Shown: piece after piece, positions 29,673-39,176 of the stretch
How the letters are laid out: each line of letters begins with the position of its first letter
Numbering within the stretch: the stretch's first letter is position 1
DNA from: Apilactobacillus apinorum
Lineage (GTDB): Bacteria; Bacillota; Bacilli; Lactobacillales; Lactobacillaceae
Direction: 5' to 3'
NCBI RefSeq assembly: GCF_001281175.1
Contig: NZ_KQ440396.1
Span: 248,001-312,000 of the forward strand
Length of the DNA: 64,000 nucleotides
Program-made: the position numbers and the translations under genes
The notes under the pieces: model-generated
Database searches by the model: none
The model's input: only the letters and a program-made list of their open reading frames with translations
Told to the model about the DNA's origin: nothing

Positions 29673-30903
29673 CTACCTTATTATTAATAATTTGAATATT
29701 ATCTGCAGTAACAACAGGCAAATCAAAATTATCAACATTGATGTTAGTATTTTCTTTTAAATCAGATGTGCTTTTGCCTAATTTAATATCAACAGAGGTA
29801 ACTCCTTTAACCGAATAAATAGGACCATAAAGTTTTGTAAAATTAACCGAATCTCCCATGTTAAATGAATTAAAATAATTAATAATATTATTTTTTATAT
29901 TATTTTCTCCACTGTCTGTATCAAAATTATTAACGTCAGTTGAAATAGTAATGCTAAGAAATATTGGCACATTATTTGCATGATCAAAATAAATAGTGTG
30001 TTTTTTATTACCTACATCAATCACATCTTTAGAAATACTACCAACTGTTTTTTCTAAGGGTGGTAAATGCTGAAAATATGTTTGAGCAACCTCATCGTCA
30101 TTCCCACCAACAACATATAAATGACCTGTTAACGGTGGATTACCATACTTGTCAGCAGTCATTTCATTATTATCAATCAATCTAGCATCTTTAACAGAAT
30201 CAATATTTTTAATAGCGGTTGTAATTCCGTTAAGCGTATTATTAGGTTTACTAATTCGATTCGACAAAATTCTTTTACGTAATGAATCATCACTTTCCGT
30301 ATCAGCTCCACCAACAGCTGCTCGTGGATTTGTAACTGAATAAAAACCATCTACTGATTCCTCTGGAGTAATAATTGTATTGGCCATAACATTATTATCT
30401 GCACCGGTTTCTTCTGAAATTGCTTGAACATTAACTTGACCAAGAACATTACCATCTTCATCAGTCAATGTAGATCCATCATCTTTTTTCGCTGGTTCTG
30501 AAATCGTAACATCGGATAAAATTTGGAAAATATGACCATCTGCCGTGCTAAATTCACCTTCATCAGTCGTAATAACAGTCTGGGAATCATCATCAACATA
30601 TCCTTGAATTTGCAATTCTACATATGAGTTAGTTGCTGGTTTTCTAAATACATTTTCGTCAGCACCATCATCATCTAGTTCTGTTCCCGTAGAAGTTAAT
30701 GTATGTCTAGCAGCATAATTTGCTTGTGAAGTAGCTTCAAAATCATCAATAATTTGCGCATTAATATTAGCAAATCCACCTAGAATTGATGTATCGCTTA
30801 AATCAATATCCGACCCGAATTGTTTAATATACATAGATTTAACTTTATTTAAAATATCTTGAAAATCAGGTCTTACATATCCATATTGTGGATCAATAGG
30901 CAT
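29665..30903 (-). CDS. Baseplate assembly protein J (XkdT-like)
   Basis: 412 residues. The sequence shows the gpJ family plan: an N-terminal dock (YGYVRPDFQDILNKVKSMYIKQFG), ANYAARHTLTSTGTELDDDG, the strand-rich middle with VTNPRAAVGGADTESDDSLRKRI (a strongly conserved baseplate J element), and a C-terminal module with GVTSVDIKLGKS. It builds the wedge ring of contractile tails. It is adjacent to the gpW-like gene, with the stop and start touching. Confidence 0.92.
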   Translation of the reverse strand: MPIDPQYGYVRPDFQDILNKVKSMYIKQFGSDIDLSDTSILGGFANINAQIIDDFEATSQANYAARHTLTSTGTELDDDGADENVFRKPATNSYVELQIQGYVDDDSQTVITTDEGEFSTADGHIFQILSDVTISEPAKKDDGSTLTDEDGNVLGQVNVQAISEETGADNNVMANTIITPEESVDGFYSVTNPRAAVGGADTESDDSLRKRILSNRISKPNNTLNGITTAIKNIDSVKDARLIDNNEMTADKYGNPPLTGHLYVVGGNDDEVAQTYFQHLPPLEKTVGSISKDVIDVGNKKHTIYFDHANNVPIFLSITISTDVNNFDTDSGENNIKNNIINYFNSFNMGDSVNFTKLYGPIYSVKGVTSVDIKLGKSTSDLKENTNINVDNFDLPVVTADNIQIINNKVGE

Positions 30904-31263
30904 TTAATCACCTCCTAATGTTGTTTTAATCGATTGACCATTAATCATTTTTATTTCTGCGTTGATCTGAATGTTTCTATTTTGTTGATTCATATCAATA
31001 ACTTTTAATGTGTCAAAGTTAGTTAAATTACTTCTTAAATAGTCATTCAATATTGATTGAATCGCATTTTTATCATTAGCACTGGCCAGTAATTGCATTT
31101 GATTTAAACCTAATTCTTCGTTCCAACTTAGCTCACCAACAAACGTATTTAATAATGAATAAATGTGTTGTTCTAATTCTGAATCACTGGAAATCATTGA
31201 GATATCTCCTGATTCATTGTCAATAACAATGTCGCCAGAATTATCCATTTGTACATCTTTCAT
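30904..31263 (-). CDS. Baseplate protein XkdS/gpW-like (DUF2634)
   Basis: 119 residues. DNSGDIVIDNESGDISMISS near the start and ELEQHIYSLLNTFVGELSWNEELG are typical of XkdS/T4 gp25-like wedge proteins, which initiate sheath polymerisation. It overlaps the upstream spike gene by 4 bp and abuts baseplate J. Confidence 0.85.
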   Translation of the reverse strand: MKDVQMDNSGDIVIDNESGDISMISSDSELEQHIYSLLNTFVGELSWNEELGLNQMQLLASANDKNAIQSILNDYLRSNLTNFDTLKVIDMNQQNRNIQINAEIKMINGQSIKTTLGGD

Positions 31264-31685
31264 GGCTTAATCACTCCTAGCAAAATCGCATCATTTAAAG
31301 AATGTTTCCGATATGATTCAATTTTAAAATTAGATTTGCCACGAAAATTATCAATTTCTGTATCAAAAAATCCCACTGAAACTACAGAACCAACTTTCAT
31401 CGGTTTATAGTCTAGTGAGATTTTTTCTTTTATCTTTTCCATTGCTTTATCCGTTTGCCAAATTGTTGATGGAACAATAACTTCAGGAATTGGAGCCGTT
31501 TTACTATTATCATGTTGCAGTGGAAGTAATTGAACAGTACATGTATGCGCAGATTTATCATATTTAGTTATCTTACCAATATTCATTACTTTAATTTTGT
31601 TAGAAATAAAATTTGGATATGAATGTAAAATAAAATTACTAAACTTATTTTTTCGGTCAACAACATGTTTATTTACCTTTACCAT
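31260..31685 (-). CDS. Baseplate spike/OB-fold protein (XkdR/gp138-like)
   Basis: About 141 residues from the ATG at 31685 (GGAGGT 8 nt upstream). IGKITKYDKSAHTCTVQLLPLQHD looks like the OB-fold N-terminal domain of gp138/gpV-type central spikes, followed by KPMKVGSVVSVGFFD. Its place between hub and gp25-like genes fits the spike or hub-plug. It overlaps the hub gene by 17 bp. Confidence 0.7.
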   Translation of the reverse strand: MVKVNKHVVDRKNKFSNFILHSYPNFISNKIKVMNIGKITKYDKSAHTCTVQLLPLQHDNSKTAPIPEVIVPSTIWQTDKAMEKIKEKISLDYKPMKVGSVVSVGFFDTEIDNFRGKSNFKIESYRKHSLNDAILLGVIKP

Positions 31686-32585
31686 AAACAATTACCTCCA
31701 TTTCATAATTATTTTGATGTGTATGCTTAACTGATTTAACACGAAATAATCCAGTAATAATCTTAGATTTAATTTGTACACTAGAACCAGCACTTATCCG
31801 AGGATCATCCCAACATTCTAGAGTGTAAGTTTTACTATTATTATCGTCATTTAAGTTAGGTTCTTGAAATAAACCACTTTCTTCACTCAAATATAAATGT
31901 TCATGATATGGATTATCAGTTTTTTTATCATCAATTACAAATTTACCCTTACGTTCATACATAACTGACTTACAATCATTAACAATCGATTTAATTGCTG
32001 TAAACGCATTATTTGAAACTGTATATCCACGTTTATATTTTTTTTTTTTGCCAACCTTAAATGATAAATTTTAATGCCACTTACTTTAGCAGTTTTCATT
32101 ATAATTGCTTTAGCGCTAGTACCTTTTTTAAACGATAAATTAACTTTATTCTTCTTAGTCTTACTCTTTTTACTGTGCTTGCTACTTTTAGTAGTTTTGG
32201 AATTGTTTGGTTTACCTTTTAATTTAGTTTTCGAATAATCTTTACCTTCTGTAAAAGTAATCGTTGTTTGTCGATCCTTACCATCTGAATTAGTAGTTTG
32301 AACACGAACAATATTACCTTCACCTGCAATACCAAATAAATCCGTAGGACCAGAATATACAGTTATATGATCATCCTTAGCAATCTTATTTACTGTTGAA
32401 TCAGCTAAATTATAAATAGTAACAGTTGATTTATCAGGAGTTGGTGAATCATCAGAATTAATTTCATAATCAATATTATTGGCATCTTCTAAAGTTAATT
32501 TTTCTGATTTAGATTGAATAACAATCGTTGTTCGATAACCAAAGTAATAACCACTTGAACTAATATTAATTCCCGTTTTCATCAT
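31669..32585 (-). CDS. Baseplate hub protein (XkdQ/gp44-like), split at an A12 tract; needs -1 shift
   Basis: The first frame (32585 to 31935) has a hub-like N-terminus with NIDYEINSDDSPTPDKSTVTIYNL shared with Mu gp44-like hubs. After a run of 12 A (T12 at 32038-32049 on the plus strand) the zero frame becomes unlike the family and soon ends. A -1 slip on A-AAA-AAT gives KKKKYKRGYTVSNNAFTAI and continues to 31669, making about 305 residues, close to normal hub size. Programmed frameshift, transcriptional slippage or a one-base deletion would all fit. A Lys/Ser-rich insert (about 125-160) is unusual. Confidence 0.78.
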
Positions 32586-32904
32586 CTCCTAAATCATCTA
32601 TACATAGCTGAACCGTAATGCCTAAATTATCGGCAGTAATTTCGGTGGCTAAACCACTTTCATCAATTGGAACAATCGTCTCAGCTGGTAAAGTATCATC
32701 ACTTATATTGCGCCACAATGGTTGATTTAAAACTAATGGCTCGCCACTTCGGATTAAATTACCATAGTAGTCATACAAATCTACATAAAACTTATCATCA
32801 ACTTCGTTGTAATAGAATTTAAAAATAAAACTGGTTTCTAATAACTCAATTTCTTGTGAATAAGGCATATCATCAACATATATTGGAATATAATCATGTT
32901 GCAT
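32566..32904 (-). CDS. Phage baseplate plug-like protein (DUF6983 type)
   Basis: About 112 residues from the ATG at 32904, 6 nt after GAGGTG. Beta-rich: YIPIYVDDMPYSQEIELLET, then IFKFYYNEVDDKFYVDLYD, then YGNLIRSGEPLVLNQPLW, a pattern typical of small plug proteins next to XkdQ-type hubs. The ATG overlaps the LysM-gene stop as TAATG, so the two are coupled. Identification is by fold impression and synteny. Confidence 0.7.
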   Translation of the reverse strand: MQHDYIPIYVDDMPYSQEIELLETSFIFKFYYNEVDDKFYVDLYDYYGNLIRSGEPLVLNQPLWRNISDDTLPAETIVPIDESGLATEITADNLGITVQLCIDDLGDDENGN

Positions 32905-34049
32905 TATTGCCACCTCACATTCGCGTAACTAGGCACTTTAGTTGCTGACCATTTATTAATTCTTTCTAGGTCAGTAATTGATGTTCCTGTTTTACGGGCA
33001 ATTACTGCATAACTCCAGCCTGGTTTAATTCGCATATATCGTTTGCTACTATTACTATTACGTGAACCACGTATTTTACCAGCAGGAGCCTTTCGTTTAG
33101 CTGTTAACTTTGCATATTGGATTTGTGCTTGTTGTGCATAGCTAAAAGATATCTCTATACTCATTGCATTCTTATTCATAGTTTGATCGGTAGATTTAGC
33201 TATCGAAGTTATATAAGCATGTTGCCAATAAGCAAAGCCATCAATTGTAAATTCATAATGCCTTGACCACAGCATTAATTTCTTAAATTGCTGGTCAGCA
33301 GATTTTAAATCATCAGCTTCTAATATATAAGTTCCACTTAATTCTCGACTATCTAATGATACATAATTAGTTTGAGCGACATTACTATCAGTTGCATGTG
33401 TTGCGACTGTATTACTGTCAGTTTCAGTTGGACTAGTTTCATATAAATTAAAAACTGTATCGTCCATCAAATCAGTTCTATATAATACTGATGCACCATT
33501 ACTTTTAGCATCTTTAATTTTTTGATTAATAACAACCGAATTCTTTTTCTGTGTTCTAATCCGTTGCCGAGTTAGCATCGTATTTCGATAATAATTATAC
33601 TTATTTTTAGCTTTTGCCTTTTGCTTTTTCAAATCACTAATTAATTTATTTATATGCTTAATATTGGCCTGTTTTCGAACTTTGCGACTATGAATACGAT
33701 AGAATCCTTGTTCTTTCGCTAAACTAGCCATCTGCGACGAATATTCAGACTTTTTACGCATTAAATTATTTAATTTTTCATTAATTGAACTTTTTTTATG
33801 TGAACTTTTACTCTTATTTAATGTGTCTTTGAGTTCCTTAACTTTATCATTTTCATTATTGTATGCACTTTGAAATTTATTATATTGACTATTATTAAGC
33901 TTTTTATTAATACCTTTTAAAGCATCATTTAATAACTTTGCTTCTTCATTTTTACGCCTGATTTTATTTGCATAAGTTTTGACTTGATTAGACCAGTAAT
34001 TTGTTGCTGATCTAATTCTTATGTCTGACAACTTAGTAGAGTATGCCAA
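32904..34049 (-). CDS. LysM-containing tail protein (XkdP-like)
   Basis: About 381 residues. The TTG at 34049 has GGAGG 8 nt upstream and is preferred over upstream ATG codons inside the tape-measure gene. The N-terminal 180 residues are very rich in Lys and form long charged coiled coils. A central beta region has GTYILEADDLKSADQQFKKL, and the C-terminus (about 345-381) is a LysM domain with KPGWSYAVIARKTGTSITDL. XkdP-type proteins sit between tape measure and hub. The long coiled coil is larger than in PBSX. It overlaps the tape measure by 17 bp. Confidence 0.8.
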   Translation of the reverse strand: MAYSTKLSDIRIRSATNYWSNQVKTYANKIRRKNEEAKLLNDALKGINKKLNNSQYNKFQSAYNNENDKVKELKDTLNKSKSSHKKSSINEKLNNLMRKKSEYSSQMASLAKEQGFYRIHSRKVRKQANIKHINKLISDLKKQKAKAKNKYNYYRNTMLTRQRIRTQKKNSVVINQKIKDAKSNGASVLYRTDLMDDTVFNLYETSPTETDSNTVATHATDSNVAQTNYVSLDSRELSGTYILEADDLKSADQQFKKLMLWSRHYEFTIDGFAYWQHAYITSIAKSTDQTMNKNAMSIEISFSYAQQAQIQYAKLTAKRKAPAGKIRGSRNSNSSKRYMRIKPGWSYAVIARKTGTSITDLERINKWSATKVPSYANVRWQ

Positions 34050-37000
34050 AGCTTTCGCCTCCATCTTCATCATGAATTAGTTCATTTAACATATCTGATA
34101 ATTCATCACGATTATTTTCTAATTCATCATGTAGTTTATTCAAATTATTATTATCTGTACCTGATATCTTAATATTTGGGTGATAATCAACATGAACTGG
34201 TCGATTACGATGATTAATAATATTTTTACTGCTTTCATGATTAATAACATTACCGTCTTTTTTAGGTTTAAATAATTCATAACCATCTTCTGCAACATGA
34301 TAAATATCATTAGCTTTAACCGGTCCACCATTTCTACGAGCACGATGACCTGAAGGACCCCAGCCACCATTATTTGCAATATCTGACTTCCAATTAGAAT
34401 CGTTAAACATAGCGGTTAATTGGTCGAATCCATTTAATAGATTTTTATGACCATTAACTGCCCAAGATGCAAAAGTTGAAGGAACATACTGCAATAATCC
34501 TTGTGCTGGATGACCAGCTCTAGAATTAACATCTTGTACCTTTTGCATAATCTTAGGATTACCGCCAGATTCACGAGCTATTCGTTTCAAAATTAATTGA
34601 ATGTCATTTCCATTAACTGCATCATGCATAAAAGCAGCGGCTTTTTTAATTATAGGAATCCAACGATCTACACTTGATCCACCAGGATTTCCAGCGCCAC
34701 CAGAATTATTATTAAAGAAGTGAATAGCCATGTCTTTTACCTTACTTAAAACACCACCACCGAAATCTTTAAAAAATTCAGGCAGTTTAGGTAAATGACC
34801 AAATAATCCTTCAATAAATTTAATTGGATGAGCAATTGCACCAGCAGCAGTTTTAATACCATGTCCGATATCTCCAACAACATCCTTAGCACCATTCCAA
34901 AAATTAGATATTGTTCCTCCGCTGTAACGCTTGATTCCACGTAGCTCCATTAGCATCTTAGTTTGAGTGGCGTTAAAAATCCGACTTCCTTTTGGAAGAT
35001 ATCCAATCCAATTTGGCTTTTGTGGAATAAATTCTCTTCCATTCGGCAATTGAACTAACTCTTTATTTTGCGTACTTGGTGAATCATGACCATCATTTAA
35101 CATTGCCATTGTGTTTCTTGGTAATTTTCCATCCATGGTCCCACCAGCAAAATGAACTTTAGGAATGGTTCCAATAGTGTGGCCAGAAACACCCATTTTA
35201 GAAAGGAGCCAATTAAGCCCTTTAATGCCTTGATTAATAATCCATGTAATATCATTAATTCTATCGGCAATATCATTTTTAATTTGTTTCCATAGCTTGC
35301 TAAAGAATCCAGCAACATCAGAACCCCATGATTTAAATGTATTCCACATTCCTTTTAGGGCATTTCCCGCTAAATCTTTAACGAAATCAAATCCACCGGA
35401 AAATAATCCTTTAAGCGTCTTCCACATATCTTTAATTAATTTGGGAATATCTTTCTTTAAATTACCAAATCTTCCATGAAAAATATCGGAGAAAACTTTT
35501 AGTACATCTTTGATTGATTTCCAAGCATTTTTAAATGTTCTTGTTGCATTTTTCCATGTACTCTTAAAATGAGATTTAACAAATCCTAGTACCTTGCCAA
35601 TAGTTTTTTTAATCACATTAAAGCTACGTTTAATTATATTGCCAAACCATTTAGCACTTTTACCTGCCATTTTAAAAGCACCATTAACAATTTTCCTGAA
35701 CGGCTTAAAATGCTTATACAATTCATAAATACCTCCAACTAATCCTGCAATTGCAAGAGTAGCAATTCCAATTGGATTAGCATCTAAGGCAGCATTAAAA
35801 GCCCATTGGACAGCAGTGAATGCTTTAGTAATTCCTGACCATGCTTTTTGAGCTATCTTTGCAACATTAATAGATTTAACAAAAGTTAAAATATCTTTAC
35901 CTACTGATAAAGCTTTACTACCTAAGAATGAAAAAGTAGTTTTTCCTACCGAATATATCTTTTTAAAGCCACCAGCTATTTTTGAAACTTGTTTAAAGGC
36001 CGTAGGATGCAAGAACTTAAATGTCTTACTTATTTTTCCTGTTCTTCTCAAGACTGTTGATACTTTTCCAATTCTTTTAGCAACTTTGGCAATAGGAGAA
36101 GACATATCATCAATTATGCTAACAAAAAATCTTTTAAACTTAAGAATTTTTGAAACAGCAAAAACAGAAACTAAGAGCTTACCAATTGTTTCTAATCCTT
36201 TTTTATGTTTACTAATATTTTGCAATGATTTAGCAACACCATTTAATCCATGTGAAGCTTTTCCAGAATTACCACCTAAAACATTTAGAACACCTTTGAT
36301 AGTGTCCCATGCACCAGCAGATATAGATTGAACTATTGACCAAACAGCAGAACCAATCTCTTTTAATGGCTTTCGATTCTTAGTTATAAATGCAACTGCT
36401 TTTCCAACAAAATTGCCAACATTTTTACCCAGCGAGGCACCAATACCTTCAATCATTTTCTGAATTTTCTGTAAAGATTTACCTTTTCCAACAATCCTCT
36501 GAATAGATTTAAATAAATTACCAGAAACACCCGTATCAAATCTCTTTTTGGTACTAGCAATTGTCGAATTAAGCATGTCCATTTTTCCACGATCGGTACT
36601 AAGATACTGATTCCAAGCTTTCCCACTATCTCTCGATGCAGAAATCATATAAGAACGCAATTGATTTCCCGTAAATTTACCAGAATTGAGCATATTGTTA
36701 AATGCATTAGTACTTAGACCGGACATTTTAATGATTTCATTTCTAATAGGTCCTAATGCAGTTTTATTAAACATCCCTGCATTAACTTTTTGATTAGATC
36801 CCATCATTCTGTTCATCATCTTATACTGACGATCACCGAATTGTGAATCTTTACCAAATGATGTTATAGAGCTGGTTAAACTCTGTGCTTGCTTAACATT
36901 TCCATTGGTTAATGCTAAATAACGTTTTTGCATATTAGTAATGGCATTACCTGATATGTCAGCATGCTCTCTAATAGAACCTAATTGTTGTAACATGCTG

Positions 37001-37704
37001 CTCGTATCACTTTTATTTAGTCCTATATTAGCCCAGTTTCTTTTAGCATCCGCACCTGCAGAACTAAACTTAAGACCTTGCGTAACAGATTCTTTTAAGA
37101 AATTAGGAATGGAACTAACTACATTAGAAATAGCATTACTTGCCAAAGCTACTCCTAAAGTATCTCTTAATTTATGAGTATCTTCGTCTGCTTTTCTTAT
37201 ACTTCTGCCAGCTTTTTTACTAGATTCATCAACATCACTAATACTTTTACCTTTAATGCTATCAATTGATTTTTGAAATTCTTTAACTTTACTTATATTC
37301 TTGTTTAAACTTTCATTATTCTTGATAAATTTATCATTAACAGATTGAACAATATCTCTTGAATGGCTAAAACCATCAATAGTCTGCTTAAGCCGATTAA
37401 CTTCTGTATTGTCATCCATCAAAGATTGACGAACATTTCTCACAGATGAATTAACTCGATCAACTTCTGTTATCATTTGTTGATAAACACTGGTTGAATT
37501 ATGAATATTTTGTGTCATTTCACGCATACCAGTATTATTACCAGTTAAATTACTCATACTTTTGCCAGCAGTTTTTGCAGCACCAGTTAAGCCTTCCATT
37601 TTGTCTCTTAACTTATCCACTAAATCACTGGCCTTGAACAACTCATCAATTCCAGACACTGTAATGTCAGTATTAATTGCTGCCTGTCTAAATGTTTCTG
37701 TCAT
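34033..37704 (-). CDS. Tail tape-measure protein with lytic transglycosylase domain
   Basis: 1223 residues. The N-terminal third is helical coiled coil. Hydrophobic segments occur in the middle (for example around IGIATLAIAGLVGGIYELY), as in most tape measures. Near 1030-1130 an SLT-type transglycosylase domain shows RIARESGGNPKIMQ (catalytic Glu), GLLQYVPSTFASWAV and NNGGWGPSGHRARR. The length of this protein sets tail length; at about 0.15 nm per residue a tail near 180 nm would follow. The SLT domain probably helps pierce the wall during injection. Confidence 0.93.
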   Translation of the reverse strand: MTETFRQAAINTDITVSGIDELFKASDLVDKLRDKMEGLTGAAKTAGKSMSNLTGNNTGMREMTQNIHNSTSVYQQMITEVDRVNSSVRNVRQSLMDDNTEVNRLKQTIDGFSHSRDIVQSVNDKFIKNNESLNKNISKVKEFQKSIDSIKGKSISDVDESSKKAGRSIRKADEDTHKLRDTLGVALASNAISNVVSSIPNFLKESVTQGLKFSSAGADAKRNWANIGLNKSDTSSMLQQLGSIREHADISGNAITNMQKRYLALTNGNVKQAQSLTSSITSFGKDSQFGDRQYKMMNRMMGSNQKVNAGMFNKTALGPIRNEIIKMSGLSTNAFNNMLNSGKFTGNQLRSYMISASRDSGKAWNQYLSTDRGKMDMLNSTIASTKKRFDTGVSGNLFKSIQRIVGKGKSLQKIQKMIEGIGASLGKNVGNFVGKAVAFITKNRKPLKEIGSAVWSIVQSISAGAWDTIKGVLNVLGGNSGKASHGLNGVAKSLQNISKHKKGLETIGKLLVSVFAVSKILKFKRFFVSIIDDMSSPIAKVAKRIGKVSTVLRRTGKISKTFKFLHPTAFKQVSKIAGGFKKIYSVGKTTFSFLGSKALSVGKDILTFVKSINVAKIAQKAWSGITKAFTAVQWAFNAALDANPIGIATLAIAGLVGGIYELYKHFKPFRKIVNGAFKMAGKSAKWFGNIIKRSFNVIKKTIGKVLGFVKSHFKSTWKNATRTFKNAWKSIKDVLKVFSDIFHGRFGNLKKDIPKLIKDMWKTLKGLFSGGFDFVKDLAGNALKGMWNTFKSWGSDVAGFFSKLWKQIKNDIADRINDITWIINQGIKGLNWLLSKMGVSGHTIGTIPKVHFAGGTMDGKLPRNTMAMLNDGHDSPSTQNKELVQLPNGREFIPQKPNWIGYLPKGSRIFNATQTKMLMELRGIKRYSGGTISNFWNGAKDVVGDIGHGIKTAAGAIAHPIKFIEGLFGHLPKLPEFFKDFGGGVLSKVKDMAIHFFNNNSGGAGNPGGSSVDRWIPIIKKAAAFMHDAVNGNDIQLILKRIARESGGNPKIMQKVQDVNSRAGHPAQGLLQYVPSTFASWAVNGHKNLLNGFDQLTAMFNDSNWKSDIANNGGWGPSGHRARRNGGPVKANDIYHVAEDGYELFKPKKDGNVINHESSKNIINHRNRPVHVDYHPNIKISGTDNNNLNKLHDELENNRDELSDMLNELIHDEDGGESFGILY

Positions 37705-37706
37705 AC

Positions 37707-38024
37707 TTATTCACCACCCTTTTTCATTGATTTATTGATTGCATTAATAACTTTATAAAGTGCATTCTCGGTTGCAATTGAATGTAATCTAATATTTTCA
37801 ATATCTACTAATTTAGATTGTTCTCTTGCAACGAAAAAATCATCTAACGGCATCTTTTTAACATCTTCAATCGGAATTTTTAATGTTTGCGCAATTTTTC
37901 GATAAATTAAACGTTTTTTAGCAACTTTAGTTATTCTTTTATAATCTAAGTCATCTTTATCTTCATCATAAAATCGACTATTTGACTCTTTGTAAAGTAT
38001 TGACAGCGTATTGAAACGCTTCAC
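37707..38024 (-). CDS. Tail assembly chaperone, second reading frame
   Basis: Up to 105 residues, overlapping the first chaperone frame by 47 bp in a different frame. It starts at a GTG with only a weak AGG upstream, so it is probably made as a fusion by frameshifting (+1 or -2), as in the G/GT pair of many tailed phages. KRLIYRKIAQTLKIPIEDV followed by VAREQSKLVDIENI is helical. It lies between the tube genes and the tape measure, the position of T-type chaperones. Confidence 0.7.
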   Translation of the reverse strand: MKRFNTLSILYKESNSRFYDEDKDDLDYKRITKVAKKRLIYRKIAQTLKIPIEDVKKMPLDDFFVAREQSKLVDIENIRLHSIATENALYKVINAINKSMKKGGE

Positions 38025-38610
38025 CTAAAATAGCACCAATCCCCTTATAATTGATTGGTCCAGATAAAAATTCCAAGACTTCTTCCATAACTTTCATGGT
38101 TAAACCAGAACCATCTTGGCATCGATCAAAGAATGATAATTGAACTTTTTTACTTTCACTATCTTGTAAAACTTCGTTACAAATATCTAACATGACTTTT
38201 TTAGTATTTAATCCACCATTGTTCTTTCTAATTTCGTAAATTAAGCCAAAAGCAGTTCGATAATCAGGAAAATGTAAATTAATTTCCACTTTTTTATCTT
38301 CAGCATTTGTCATATGAAGTGTTTTCTTCTTAAATTTAGCTGGTAAATCTTTATTTAATGATTCATAACTCATTTCAGGATCAACTAATGCATGTTTCAT
38401 AGTTAAATCATATGCTTCAGCTATATCGTTTTCTTGGTTACCAATACTGGTCAAATCTAGAATATCTAATGCAACGGATGTTCCTGGATCTTGCACAGTA
38501 ATCTTTTTAGATTGTGTCTTACCATCTTCCTTCCATTTAACATCAACTTTCTTTTGTCCTTGAATCATATTTTTTAAATCTAATTGTTCTTGTTCTGATT
38601 TTGTAGTCAT
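37978..38610 (-). CDS. Tail assembly chaperone, first frame (XkdN-like)
   Basis: 210 residues. A mixed alpha/beta protein with a beta N-terminus (KKVDVKWKEDGKTQSKKITV) and helical C-terminus (MKVMEEVLEFLSGPINYK). Size and location after the tail tube match XkdN/gpG-like chaperones that coat the tape measure before tube polymerisation. The 3' end overlaps the second frame. The stop TAG follows GTC-AAA, a possible +1 slip site. Confidence 0.78.
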   Translation of the reverse strand: MTTKSEQEQLDLKNMIQGQKKVDVKWKEDGKTQSKKITVQDPGTSVALDILDLTSIGNQENDIAEAYDLTMKHALVDPEMSYESLNKDLPAKFKKKTLHMTNAEDKKVEINLHFPDYRTAFGLIYEIRKNNGGLNTKKVMLDICNEVLQDSESKKVQLSFFDRCQDGSGLTMKVMEEVLEFLSGPINYKGIGAILGEAFQYAVNTLQRVK

Positions 38611-38646
38611 ACTTTAATTCCTCCTTATTTTTTAAAAGTATGTATT

Positions 38647-38672
38647 AAAAAAGCACTCATTAAGAGTGCTTA
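38647..38672 (-). terminator. Internal terminator after the tail-tube gene
   Basis: AAGCACTC/GAGTGCTT with a 5-nt loop, followed on the minus strand by TTTTTTAAT. It lies inside the late operon between the tube gene (highly needed) and the chaperones (less needed), so it probably sets relative expression. Confidence 0.78.
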
Positions 38673-38678
38673 AATATG

Positions 38679-39164
38679 TTAATCACTTAATAATTGTTGA
38701 ACATTGTCTGATACACCATCAAAGTCATTATCTACTTCTTTACTCAAGAAAGCATATGCTTTTTGCGCTTGGTTATTAGTCATTTCTTCTTGTGGCATAC
38801 CTTGAATCACACAATAAGTTCCAGTAGCAGTTTCACCAGTTGCATTATCAATATAAACTAAATTTGCTAATGGTTTACTACCTGTTGGAGCACTTGATTG
38901 TGCTTTACGCAATTTAGCAAAAATTACATCTTGAGGTGACCCAGCTAAAACGTTAACTGTAACAGTTCCACTTTTATCGCCTGATTGAAAGAAATGTGCT
39001 TTACTATCATAGTCAGAAGTATTTGTGAATTCTTGGGTAGCTCGTGCGAATGATGCAGCAGTACCATTAACCAAATCAGTACATTTATAAGTCATCCCAT
39101 AAACATTCAAATATAATGAACGTTCCTTAGCTGAATTAACATCATAATCTTTTTGAAATGCCAT
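38679..39164 (-). CDS. Phage tail tube protein (XkdM-like)
   Basis: 161 residues. A beta-rich protein with LYLNVYGMTYKCTDLVNGTA, then HFFQSGDKSGTVTVNVLAGS and ATGTYCVIQGMPQEE, in the position of the tube gene right after the sheath. It has a strong SD and is followed by a terminator, consistent with a major structural protein present at over a hundred copies. Confidence 0.88.
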   Translation of the reverse strand: MAFQKDYDVNSAKERSLYLNVYGMTYKCTDLVNGTAASFARATQEFTNTSDYDSKAHFFQSGDKSGTVTVNVLAGSPQDVIFAKLRKAQSSAPTGSKPLANLVYIDNATGETATGTYCVIQGMPQEEMTNNQAQKAYAFLSKEVDNDFDGVSDNVQQLLSD

Positions 39165-39176
39165 TCATATCCCTCC

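Noticed and set aside
32904-34049. LysM protein as a host cell-wall enzyme
   Set aside because: It overlaps the tape measure and baseplate plug genes, has no signal peptide, and fits XkdP by position.
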